Assembly: GCA_021852325.1 (NCBI GenBank)
Contig: JAJZNM010000115.1
Location: 1-12,577 of the forward strand
Length of the DNA: 12,577 nucleotides
Source: Pseudomonadota bacterium
Lineage (GTDB): Bacteria; Pseudomonadota; Gammaproteobacteria; JAKAQQ01
Direction: 5' to 3'
The notes below the pieces were generated by a model. It made no database searches. It was not told the DNA's origin and worked only from the letters and a program-made list of their open reading frames with translations. Numbering within the stretch: the stretch's first letter is position 1; every line of letters starts with the position of its first letter. Below, in pieces: positions 6,141 to 12,577 of this stretch. The position numbers and the translations under genes are program-made.

Positions 6141-6150
6141 CACATCCTGC
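6141..6150 (-). promoter_or_regulatory. Upstream candidate CsrA-binding site in the csrA leader
   Basis: On the minus strand GCAGGATGTG contains GGATGT, the 3' half of the CsrA consensus, about 55 nt upstream of the GGA at the ribosome site. Two spaced GGA sites allow one CsrA dimer to bridge them. Downstream in the leader lies a CCCCCGGGGG self-complementary run (6130-6139) that could fold. Confidence 0.4.
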
Positions 6151-6195
6151 GGGCAGCCAAGACCCCGCCTTGCTGGAGATTGAGACCGTGCCCGT

Positions 6196-6224
6196 ATTAT
6201 GCCCCGTTTACGGAGTCAAGTCAC
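6196..6224 (-). promoter_or_regulatory. Candidate sigma-70 promoter for csrA and tRNA-Ser
   Basis: On the minus strand, -35 GTGACT (6219-6224) and -10 CATAAT (6196-6201) are separated by 17 bp, matching 4 of 6 and 5 of 6 consensus bases. The predicted start near 6189 gives a leader of about 109 nt that includes both candidate CsrA sites. An alternative TTGACT sits slightly downstream but leaves too short a spacer. Confidence 0.45.
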
Positions 6225-6288
6225 CCGGAGCCTCCGTTTCATGCATATTCATGAGGCGGGGCAGCCATCTGCACACGCGGATCTGCAT

Positions 6289-7548
6289 TCAGACACCCCG
6301 TTTACGCCTGGAGGGAGGCTTCGTGCCCCGTTCCTCGAACCCGAGGGCACGATGGACCGCGACCAATGCCCGCTTGCCATCTTCCTCTGGAATCGTGACC
6401 GAGACCTTGATTTCGGCGGTCGCCATCATGCGGACCGAAATGGCTTCCGCAGCCAGCGTTGAAAGCAGGCGGGCAATGAGTTCGGGATGCGACTTGAGAC
6501 CGAGTCCCACGAGCGACAGCTTGGCGATCCGTTCGCTCGAGATGACGCCTTCCGCCCCGATCGCCCCTGCCCGCTCGCGCACGAGTGCCAAGGCATCCGC
6601 GAGCGAGCGCCTGGGGACCGTGAACCCGAGGTCGACCCGCCCGTCCCGGGCATGATTCTGCACGATGAGGTCAATCTCGATGCCCGCCGCACTGATCGGT
6701 CCGAGCAGGATGGCCGCGAGCGCGGGTTGCTCCGGGACACCCAGGATCGTGATCTCCGATTCGCTTTGGCTGAGCGTGACGCCGCACAGGGATTCCTCAT
6801 GGACGGCGGATGTGGTCCCCGTGAATCGCGTGCCACGCGCCCCCTCGCCCGCAAAGGTCGAGAGCACCCGCAACGGAACCCGGTGGCGGCCGGCGAGTTC
6901 GACGGAACGCCGTTCGAGCACTTTCGCCCCACCGCTTGCGAGCTCCAGCATCTCGGAATAGCTCAGCTGCTCGTGGCGGCGGGCGGCATCGATCAGGCGC
7001 GGGTCAGCCGTATAGACTCCGTCCACATCCGTATAGATCTGGCATTCGTCCGCACCGAGCGCTGCGGCCAGCGCAACCGCGGTTGTATCGGATCCGCCCC
7101 GTCCGAGTGTCACATAGTCGCCCGCCGCATCGACTCCCTGAAACCCGCAAACGACCGGAACAATGCCCGACTCGAGATCGGAACGGAGCCTCGAGGAGTC
7201 GATCGTATGCACCAGGGCTTCGTCCGGCGGTCCATGTGCCTCGAGTCCGATCTGCCAGGCGGTGTAGGAATGTGACCGAATCCCGCGGGTATGCAACGTG
7301 AGGGCGAGGAGCGCCGCGCTCACTTGTTCGCCGGTTACGAGAAGAGCGGCCAGTTCACGGGGATCGGGGTTGGGAGCGAGTGTCTGAGCCAATGCGATCA
7401 GGCGGTCGGTCTCGCCGGCCATCGCCGAGACCACGATCACGAGATCGATCCCTGACCGACGGTGACGTTCGACGAGTCTCGCGACATTATCGATCCGCGA
7501 CGGGTCCCCCACGGAGGTGCCGCCGAACTTGAGGATCCAGAGTGCCAT
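6289..7548 (-). CDS. lysC: Aspartate kinase
   Basis: A 419-residue cytoplasmic enzyme that phosphorylates L-aspartate, the first step towards lysine, threonine, methionine and diaminopimelate. The kinase domain (about 1-250) shows KFGGTSVG (7-14), TGEQVS (72-77), the glycine-rich GRGGSDTTA (149-157) and YTDVDGVYTADPR (172-184). Two C-terminal ACT domains follow: ITILGVPEQPALAAILLGPI starting near 267, and KLSLVGLGLKSHPELIARLL starting near 343, with the conserved EIKVSVTI (379-386). These usually bind the feedback inhibitors lysine and/or threonine. No fused homoserine dehydrogenase is present. The protein ends in a basic tail (RGTKPPSRRKRGV). The ATG at 7548 lies 1 nt after the alaS stop (TGA-C-ATG), suggesting translational coupling; the frame remains open upstream within alaS but that part is not aspartokinase. 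Confidence 0.97.
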   Translation of the reverse strand: MALWILKFGGTSVGDPSRIDNVARLVERHRRSGIDLVIVVSAMAGETDRLIALAQTLAPNPDPRELAALLVTGEQVSAALLALTLHTRGIRSHSYTAWQIGLEAHGPPDEALVHTIDSSRLRSDLESGIVPVVCGFQGVDAAGDYVTLGRGGSDTTAVALAAALGADECQIYTDVDGVYTADPRLIDAARRHEQLSYSEMLELASGGAKVLERRSVELAGRHRVPLRVLSTFAGEGARGTRFTGTTSAVHEESLCGVTLSQSESEITILGVPEQPALAAILLGPISAAGIEIDLIVQNHARDGRVDLGFTVPRRSLADALALVRERAGAIGAEGVISSERIAKLSLVGLGLKSHPELIARLLSTLAAEAISVRMMATAEIKVSVTIPEEDGKRALVAVHRALGFEERGTKPPSRRKRGV

Positions 7549-7549
7549 G

Positions 7550-10156
7550 TCAGGTCCGCCGGTCCAGCCGGTTCCGGACCCAGTCCGGAATCTCGGCCAG
7601 CACCTGGTCGAGCGCCTGGGGATCGCCTCCACCCCCCTCGGCGAGATCGGCACGTCCGCCACCCCGGCCACCGATCCTGGCAGCCACATGGGCAACGATC
7701 TCGCGTGCAGGAGCCCATCTGGATTCGGCAGGGGTGACACCCGAGACGATGCGGACCCTCCCCTCTTCAACCGAAGCCAGGACCACGATCGCCTTTTTGA
7801 GCTCCTGACGCAGCCGGTCAACCCCTTCCCGCAGACTCGGTACATCCACCCCATCGATCCGTTGCGCAACCACCCGGATCCCGTCGACCTCGACTGGTGT
7901 GATCGTGCCATCGCCGGGCGCCGCACCGATCAGCCGGCGTTTCGCCGCTTTCACTGACTCCTCGAGCGAGCGTTCCCGCTCCTGGAGCTGGCGGATGCGC
8001 CGGGCCCAGTCTTCCGGTCCGACCCCAAGCAGGGCCTGGAGTTCACTCCGCGCATGACCCATTTCCTGCATCCAGCGCAGAAGTCCGGGGCCGGTCACGG
8101 CCTCGATGCGCCGGATGCCGGATGCCAAGGCGCTTTCGTTCACGATCTTGAACCCGCCGATATCCCCTGTTCGTTGGACGTGCGTTCCACCACAAAGTTC
8201 GATCGAAAAATCTCCCATCGAAAGGACACGGACCCGTTCACCATATTTTTCTCCGAAGAGCGCCATGGCCCCGAGTCGGCGGGCCTCGTCGAAGGCCATC
8301 TCCCGGGTCACTACCGGCCGGTTGGCCAGGATCTCCCGAAAGACGAGGGTCTCGATCGCATCCCGTTCATCGGCAGTCAGGGGTGTGGAATGTGAAAAAT
8401 CGAAGCGCAGGCGGTCGGAGGCGACCAGTGACCCTTTCTGGGTGACGTGTGTGCCGAGGACACTGCGCAGGGCGGCATGCAGGAGATGGGTGGCCGAGTG
8501 GTTGCGCATCGTGTCCTGGCGCCGTGCGGCATCGACCCTCGCCTGGACCGCTTCGCCAGCTCGCAGCACCCCCGCTTCGAGTGTACCCCGATGGATCACG
8601 AACTGGCCTGCCCGCTCAGTATCCTCGACCCGGAATCTCGCCTTCGGAGTCTCGATGACACCGCGATCACCCACCTGTCCGCCGGACTCCGGGTAGAACG
8701 GTGTCCGGTCGAGGACGACTGCCCCCGTACTCCCCGCGTCCAGTTGATCCACCGGCTCGATTCCCAGAAAAAGAGTCGCAATCCGGGATTCGGTCTCAAG
8801 GTGCTCATAACCCTGGAAATCGGTCGCTTCGGCCTCGAGCGGGATCCGGTGATGGGCCGCAAAATCCGATTCCCGGCGCGCCCGCTCGCGCTGGAGGGCC
8901 ATGCGGGCCTCATATCCGCTGAGATCGACGCCATAACCCCGTTCGCGGGCCGTGTCGATCAAGAGGTCGATCGGGAAACCGTAGGTATCCGAAAGCCGGA
9001 ACGCAAGCTCGCCCGGGATCGTCTTCCCCTGGAGGGCAGCGAGTCCTTCTTCAAGCACCTGAAGGCCCTGGCGCAACGTACGCTCGAAGCGCTCCTCTTC
9101 CCGCTCGATCTCGACCGCGACCTCCGACAGCACGGCGTCGCTGAGCTCGGGGTAGGAGGGCGAGAGGAGTGCACCCACTAAAGGCACAAGACGATACAGG
9201 AAGGGGCCTTGGGCACCCTCCTTGACCCCATGCCGGATCGCACGGCGGATGATGCGCCGGAGCACGTACGCCCGTCCCTCGTTTCCGGGCCGGATGCCAT
9301 CGGTGAGGAGAAAAGTGGCCGCACGGGCATGATCCGCGATCACCCGGAGCGAGTTCGAATCCCGTGAGGATCCGCCGAGAATATCCGCTGCAGCCGCTAT
9401 CAGCATCCGGAAATGCTCGATGTCGTAGTTCGATGGAACCCCCTCAAGTACTGCCGCAATCCGTTCGAGTCCCATGCCGGTATCCACACAGGGATTGGGG
9501 AGCGGGGTGAGTTTGCCTTCCTCGTTCCGGTTGAACTGCATGAAGACGAGGTTCCAGATCTCGACATAGCGGTCGCCGGATGCGCCATCCGATCCCGGGA
9601 GTCCGCCCGCGACGCCGGGTCCATGATCAAAGAAGATTTCACTCGAGGGCCCGCACGGACCGGTCTCGCCCATGGACCAGAAGTTGTCCTCTCCCGGAAT
9701 GCGCAGGACGCGGCGATCGGGCAGGCCGATGATCCGGGTCCAGACCGCATGCGCAGCCTCGTCGTCCGGGTGGATCGTGACCCAGAGGCGGGCCGGATCG
9801 AGCACGAGCGTCTCCGTGAGATAGCGCCAGGCGAGTGTGATGGCCTCCTCCTTGAAGTAATCGCCAAAACTGAAGTTGCCGAGCATCTCGAAAAAGGTAT
9901 GGTGACGGGCGGTATAGCCCACATTCTCGAGGTCGTTGTGCTTGCCCCCGGCCCGCAGGCAGCGTTGTACGCTCACCGCCCGCCGGTAGGGCCGGGTCTC
10001 GAGCCCCAGAAACACGTCCTTGAACTGAACCATGCCGGAGTTCGTGAAAAGGAGCGTCGGATCACGGGCCGGGACGAGCGATGATGAGGGAACGGCGACA
10101 TGGCCGCTGCCTTTGAAATAACCCGTAAAACTCTCGCGAATGGATTTGAGATCCAA
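7550..10156 (-). CDS. alaS: Alanyl-tRNA synthetase
   Basis: An 868-residue class II synthetase that charges tRNA-Ala and edits mischarged Ser and Gly. The N-terminal catalytic domain begins IRESFTGYFKGSGHVAVPSS with DPTLLFTNSGMVQFKDVFLG (32-51), RYVEIWNLVFMQFNR (196-210) and TGMGLER (226-232). The editing domain has zinc ligands H553 and H557 (NHSATH) and C655 and H659 (CGGTH). The C-Ala/DHHA1 region ends with the glycine-rich GGRGGGRADLAEGGGG (829-844). The length is close to the E. coli protein (about 876). The start is TTG at 10156, with GGGAGG 7 nt upstream; no ATG or GTG fits the conserved N-terminus as well. It is followed by lysC after 1 nt and preceded by a 464-bp gap after recX. Confidence 0.98.
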   Translation of the reverse strand: MDLKSIRESFTGYFKGSGHVAVPSSSLVPARDPTLLFTNSGMVQFKDVFLGLETRPYRRAVSVQRCLRAGGKHNDLENVGYTARHHTFFEMLGNFSFGDYFKEEAITLAWRYLTETLVLDPARLWVTIHPDDEAAHAVWTRIIGLPDRRVLRIPGEDNFWSMGETGPCGPSSEIFFDHGPGVAGGLPGSDGASGDRYVEIWNLVFMQFNRNEEGKLTPLPNPCVDTGMGLERIAAVLEGVPSNYDIEHFRMLIAAAADILGGSSRDSNSLRVIADHARAATFLLTDGIRPGNEGRAYVLRRIIRRAIRHGVKEGAQGPFLYRLVPLVGALLSPSYPELSDAVLSEVAVEIEREEERFERTLRQGLQVLEEGLAALQGKTIPGELAFRLSDTYGFPIDLLIDTARERGYGVDLSGYEARMALQRERARRESDFAAHHRIPLEAEATDFQGYEHLETESRIATLFLGIEPVDQLDAGSTGAVVLDRTPFYPESGGQVGDRGVIETPKARFRVEDTERAGQFVIHRGTLEAGVLRAGEAVQARVDAARRQDTMRNHSATHLLHAALRSVLGTHVTQKGSLVASDRLRFDFSHSTPLTADERDAIETLVFREILANRPVVTREMAFDEARRLGAMALFGEKYGERVRVLSMGDFSIELCGGTHVQRTGDIGGFKIVNESALASGIRRIEAVTGPGLLRWMQEMGHARSELQALLGVGPEDWARRIRQLQERERSLEESVKAAKRRLIGAAPGDGTITPVEVDGIRVVAQRIDGVDVPSLREGVDRLRQELKKAIVVLASVEEGRVRIVSGVTPAESRWAPAREIVAHVAARIGGRGGGRADLAEGGGGDPQALDQVLAEIPDWVRNRLDRRT

Positions 10157-10620
10157 GCTCCTGCCTCCCGCTCCGGCCGCACACGGGGTCCGGTCACGTC
10201 AATTGTGACGCAAAACGGGTGCGAGTGGAATCCGGTGTCAGAACCGGGCGACGGGCTCCCCATCGGGCATCACAGGCGGTGGGATCGGCCAGTGTCCGGT
10301 ATGGCGTGTTCCGTGTGTCCGGAGACTGCGTGCCGAAGATTCCGACCGGCACCGCTTGAACGATCTGGCCCGACTTCGCAAACTGGACCTGGGTCGCGGA
10401 ACCGTGATTCAAGCGTCGAAATCCCATCACTCGATCCGAGACGACCTGCCTGATTGCCTGCCCCAAAATGCGGCGGTACCCGAGCGAACCTGGATCCGGC
10501 CTCAGGCATAAGCCCAGTGATCTCACTCCGCCGGGCGTGGGTGCCGAAACAAAAGTGCTGGGGCATGGAAAATGGCCGGATCCTCTCTTCCAGGGCGGTC
10601 CGGATCCCGTTTCACCGGCA
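10157..10620. other. 464-bp gap between recX and alaS with no recognised gene
   Basis: The only large gap in the conserved half. It must contain the alaS leader, and near alaS there is a dyad GTCAC (10193-10197) / GTGAC (10205-10209) around AATT. Several frames are open without a clear start or family: a minus frame of up to 148 codons (10194-10640) overlaps the recX end by 20 bp and contains QAIRQVVSDRVMGF and QIVQAVPVGIFGTQ. A plus frame over about 10320-10508 reads HRLNDLARLRKLDLGRG and ends in TAA. Neither has a good ribosome site or matches a family I know. It may be a decayed gene or a structured leader. Confidence 0.5.
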
Positions 10621-11106
10621 TCAGGCAACCGGATCGCCATCCCCCGTCAATACCTCGTGCCCCCAACCCTGCCAGAGACCCGCGACAACCGGCGGGGTAA
10701 AGCCGCGCTGGAGCAGAAAGCGGCTCTGCCGCTCGCGTGTAGCCCCATCCACGGGACGATCCATGCCGAAGTGCCTCGCACGCACCCTCTCGGCCACGGG
10801 AATCCAGGCCGCATCCGGACGGCCCAGTTCCGCCACAATGAGCTCGTGGGCAATCCCGTGCGCTTCAAGCGCGTGGCCGATCTTGAGCGGGCCAAAACCG
10901 CGCCCGACCTTTGAGCGGACATATTCTTCGGTGAAGCGGCGGTCGCTCTGCGCACCGATGGCCGAAAGATGGTCGAGCACGGACTCGATACGCTCCGGAT
11001 GGCCTCCGAGCCGGATCAGTTTTTCGCGCAGTTGAGACCGTGCATACTCGCGCCGGGCCAGCCATCGCAGTGCCCGCTCCAGCAGTTTGGGATCAGGTGT
11101 CGTCAC
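10621..11106 (-). CDS. recX: RecX regulatory protein
   Basis: A 161-residue cytoplasmic protein that binds RecA filaments and limits RecA activity. The family pattern of short three-helix repeats is visible: LLERALRWLARREYARSQLR, then EKLIRLGG; then SDRRFTEEYVRSKVGRGFGP, then LKIGHAL and GIAHELI; then a C-terminal RERQSRFLLQRGF. The length is close to the E. coli protein (166). The start is GTG at 11106, which puts the start inside the last codons of recA in another frame (14-nt overlap). No strong Shine-Dalgarno sequence is visible, so translation is probably coupled to recA. The frame stays open upstream within recA but loses RecX-like sequence there. Confidence 0.93.
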   Translation of the reverse strand: MTTPDPKLLERALRWLARREYARSQLREKLIRLGGHPERIESVLDHLSAIGAQSDRRFTEEYVRSKVGRGFGPLKIGHALEAHGIAHELIVAELGRPDAAWIPVAERVRARHFGMDRPVDGATRERQSRFLLQRGFTPPVVAGLWQGWGHEVLTGDGDPVA

Positions 11107-12130
11107 TCGGGCTGGCCCGTTCGGCGATCCGGTCCACCGCCGTCGGGGCTTTCTCGCGGATCTCGGTCTCGAGTGCGGCGGTCGCCTCCGGGTGCTCGAA
11201 AAGATACTGCCGCGCGTTGTCCCGGCCCTGCCCGATGCGGTCGCCCTTGAGGCTGTACCAGGAACCCGACTTTTCGATGAGACCCGCCGCCGCGGCGAGA
11301 TCCAGGATCTCCCCTTCGCGCGAGATGCCCCGGTCATAGAGGATCTCGAACTCGGCCTGCCGGAAGGGTGGCGCGACCTTGTTTTTGACCACCTTGACCC
11401 GGGTCTCACTCCCAATCACCTCCTCGCCGCGCTTCACGGTGCCAATCCGGCGGATGTCCAGCCGGACGGACGCATAGAACTTGAGGGCATTGCCGCCGGT
11501 CGTGGTTTCCGGATTTCCGAACATGATGCCGATCTTCATGCGGATCTGGTTGATAAAGATGACAAGCGTATTGCTGCGCTTGATGTTGGCCGTGAGCTTG
11601 CGCAGCGCCTGGGACATGAGCCGCGCCTGGAGGCCCACGTGGGAATCTCCCATCTCCCCTTCGATCTCCGCGCGCGGCGTGAGGGCCGCCACCGAGTCGA
11701 TCACGATGACGTCGATGGCGCCGGAACGGACCAGCATGTCCGCGATCTCGAGCGCCTGTTCGCCCGTGTCGGGCTGCGAGATCAACAGATCCTCGACCTT
11801 GACGCCGAGTTTCTTGGCATAGCCCGGGTCGAGTGCGTGCTCGGCATCCACGAACGCCGCCACCCCGCCCCGGGCCTGGGCCTGGGCAATCACATGGAGG
11901 GTGAGGGTGGTCTTGCCGGAGGATTCGGGGCCGTAGATCTCGACGACCCGTCCGCGCGGCAGCCCGCCGATCCCGAGCGCGAGGTCGAGTCCGAGAGATC
12001 CGGTCGGGATCACATCGATATCCCGGGGCTCGACGGCATCCCCGAGCCGCATCACGGCCCCTTTCCCGTACTGGCGTTCAATCTGGCCGAGTGCCTGGAT
12101 CAGTGCTTTTTTGCGATTGTCATCCGTCAT
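11093..12130 (-). CDS. recA: Recombinase RecA
   Basis: A 345-residue ATP-dependent strand-exchange protein, central to recombination and to LexA cleavage in the SOS response. Walker A is GPESSGKTT (67-75), Walker B VIVID (141-145), loop L1 EGEMGDSHVGLQAR (157-170), and loop L2 lies around FGNPETTTGGNALKFYASVR (204-223). KVVKNKVAPPFRQAEF (247-261 region) follows. The polymerisation motif region and a C-terminal tail ending in the acidic PSDDT are present. The start ATG at 12130 gives the standard N-terminus (KKALIQALGQIERQYGKGAV). It lies 30 bp after thpR in the same direction, and no LexA-type CTGT-N8-ACAG box is seen in that short space, so it may be transcribed from upstream. Confidence 0.99.
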   Translation of the reverse strand: MTDDNRKKALIQALGQIERQYGKGAVMRLGDAVEPRDIDVIPTGSLGLDLALGIGGLPRGRVVEIYGPESSGKTTLTLHVIAQAQARGGVAAFVDAEHALDPGYAKKLGVKVEDLLISQPDTGEQALEIADMLVRSGAIDVIVIDSVAALTPRAEIEGEMGDSHVGLQARLMSQALRKLTANIKRSNTLVIFINQIRMKIGIMFGNPETTTGGNALKFYASVRLDIRRIGTVKRGEEVIGSETRVKVVKNKVAPPFRQAEFEILYDRGISREGEILDLAAAAGLIEKSGSWYSLKGDRIGQGRDNARQYLFEHPEATAALETEIREKAPTAVDRIAERASPSDDT

Positions 12131-12160
12131 GGTGGAAGCCTGCTGGTGTTGCCTTTGAAC

Positions 12161-12577
12161 TTATCCCATGATTATTCCACATTCAGCCGGATCCTCCAAA
12201 CCCGAAAGCTGCCACTCGAAGCAAATTTCGTAGTCGCGACCGGGTTCGGAACGCGCGAGGCAGAGCCTTTGCACCGGCCAGACGAGCAGCGGCACCGGCC
12301 GGGCTCCGGGCCACCGGCGGACACCCCGGGCGAGCGTCACATGGGGCACAAAGGGATCAGGAGTTGCGGGTCCGGCCAGCCGGTGATGCAAGCCCGCTTC
12401 CGCGAGGCCTCGGCGGAGCGTCTCGGCCAGCCCGGTCAGGACCACCGGACTTGTGGACGGGGCGAAATAGAGGGTCCGGGAGCGCGCGAACCCGCCCATC
12501 CGGTCGAGTGCGAGATCAAACCGGCCAGGCTCGAGCGTGTCCACATACGCGATCACCGAGGTTACCGCCCCGGGCAG
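12161..12577 (-). CDS. thpR: RNA 2',3'-cyclic phosphodiesterase / 2'-5' RNA ligase family, 5' end outside the window
   Basis: The visible 138 codons cover the C-terminal three quarters of a 2H-phosphoesterase-fold protein (usual length about 180). The second HxT motif is present in PDFVPHVTLARGV-like context (residues PFVPHVTLARGVRRWPG). FDLALDRMGGFARSRTLYFA matches the family's central strand, and a late hydrophobic strand leads into SEPGRDYEICFEWQL. The first HxT motif should lie beyond position 12577. The frame is open to the edge; the in-frame GTG at 12556 is unlikely to be the start, since the protein would then lack one catalytic histidine. Family members ligate or open 2'-5' and 2',3'-cyclic RNA ends. 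Position next to recA is common in related bacteria. Confidence 0.85.
   Translation of the reverse strand: MPGAVTSVIAYVDTLEPGRFDLALDRMGGFARSRTLYFAPSTSPVVLTGLAETLRRGLAEAGLHHRLAGPATPDPFVPHVTLARGVRRWPGARPVPLLVWPVQRLCLARSEPGRDYEICFEWQLSGLEDPAECGIIMG

Noticed and set aside
6239..6254. TCATG/CATGA hairpin after lysC as a terminator
   Set aside because: The stem is only 5 bp, AT-rich, with no T-run on the minus strand.
7549..7926. N-terminal extension of lysC upstream of 7548
   Set aside because: It overlaps the alaS C-terminal domain in another frame and is not aspartokinase-like; the conserved KFGGTSVG start begins just after 7548.
9345..9375. GAGTTCGAATCCC resembling a tRNA T arm or att copy
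   Set aside because: It lies inside the alaS coding sequence in a conserved region with no tRNA context; the similarity is short and coincidental.
10468..11035. Plus-strand frames opposite recX
   Set aside because: They lie antisense to recX, lack ribosome sites and match no family I recognise.
1..12577. CRISPR arrays or complete insertion sequences
   Set aside because: No regularly spaced direct repeats, transposase genes or terminal inverted repeats with target duplications were seen by eye.

Overview
The window is about 60-65% GC. Its right half (about 5711-12577, all minus strand) carries a gene block typical of gammaproteobacteria and close relatives: thpR, recA, recX, alaS, lysC, csrA, tRNA-Ser(GCT). 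The protein sequences and this order point to a high-GC gammaproteobacterium-like host. I cannot name a genus from the sequence alone.

The left half (1 to about 5710) looks accessory. Reading from the left edge there are: the N-terminal end of a membrane protein (minus, cut by the window edge); a spacer with two copies of a small palindromic element; a class I SAM methyltransferase (minus); a possible 47-residue small ORF (minus); a membrane-anchored Sel1-repeat protein (minus); and then, divergently on the plus strand, a MerR-family metal sensor overlapping by ATGA with a Cu(I)-type P1B ATPase. A textbook MerR operator with an over-long spacer sits directly in front of merR, so the regulator probably controls its own operon with the pump. 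The pump has no classical HMA domain. Its N-terminus instead carries two YHS domains and one CPMHPE-type metal-binding domain.

Between the pump and tRNA-Ser lies a degraded 3' end of a tyrosine-recombinase integrase, pointing at the tRNA 3' end. This is the usual scar of a tRNA-targeted integrative element. The best reading is that a genomic island carrying metal-resistance genes entered at tRNA-Ser(GCT) and its integrase then decayed.

In the core half, recA and recX overlap by 14 nt, with recX starting at GTG. alaS starts at TTG and is separated from lysC by 1 nt. csrA is followed after 8 nt by tRNA-Ser. thpR ends 30 bp upstream of recA and runs off the right edge. Two points stand out: an unexplained 464-bp gap between recX and alaS, and a CsrA with an acidic C-terminal tail whose leader contains two GGA motifs suited to autoregulation. 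I found no CRISPR array, complete insertion sequence or clearly new multi-gene system.
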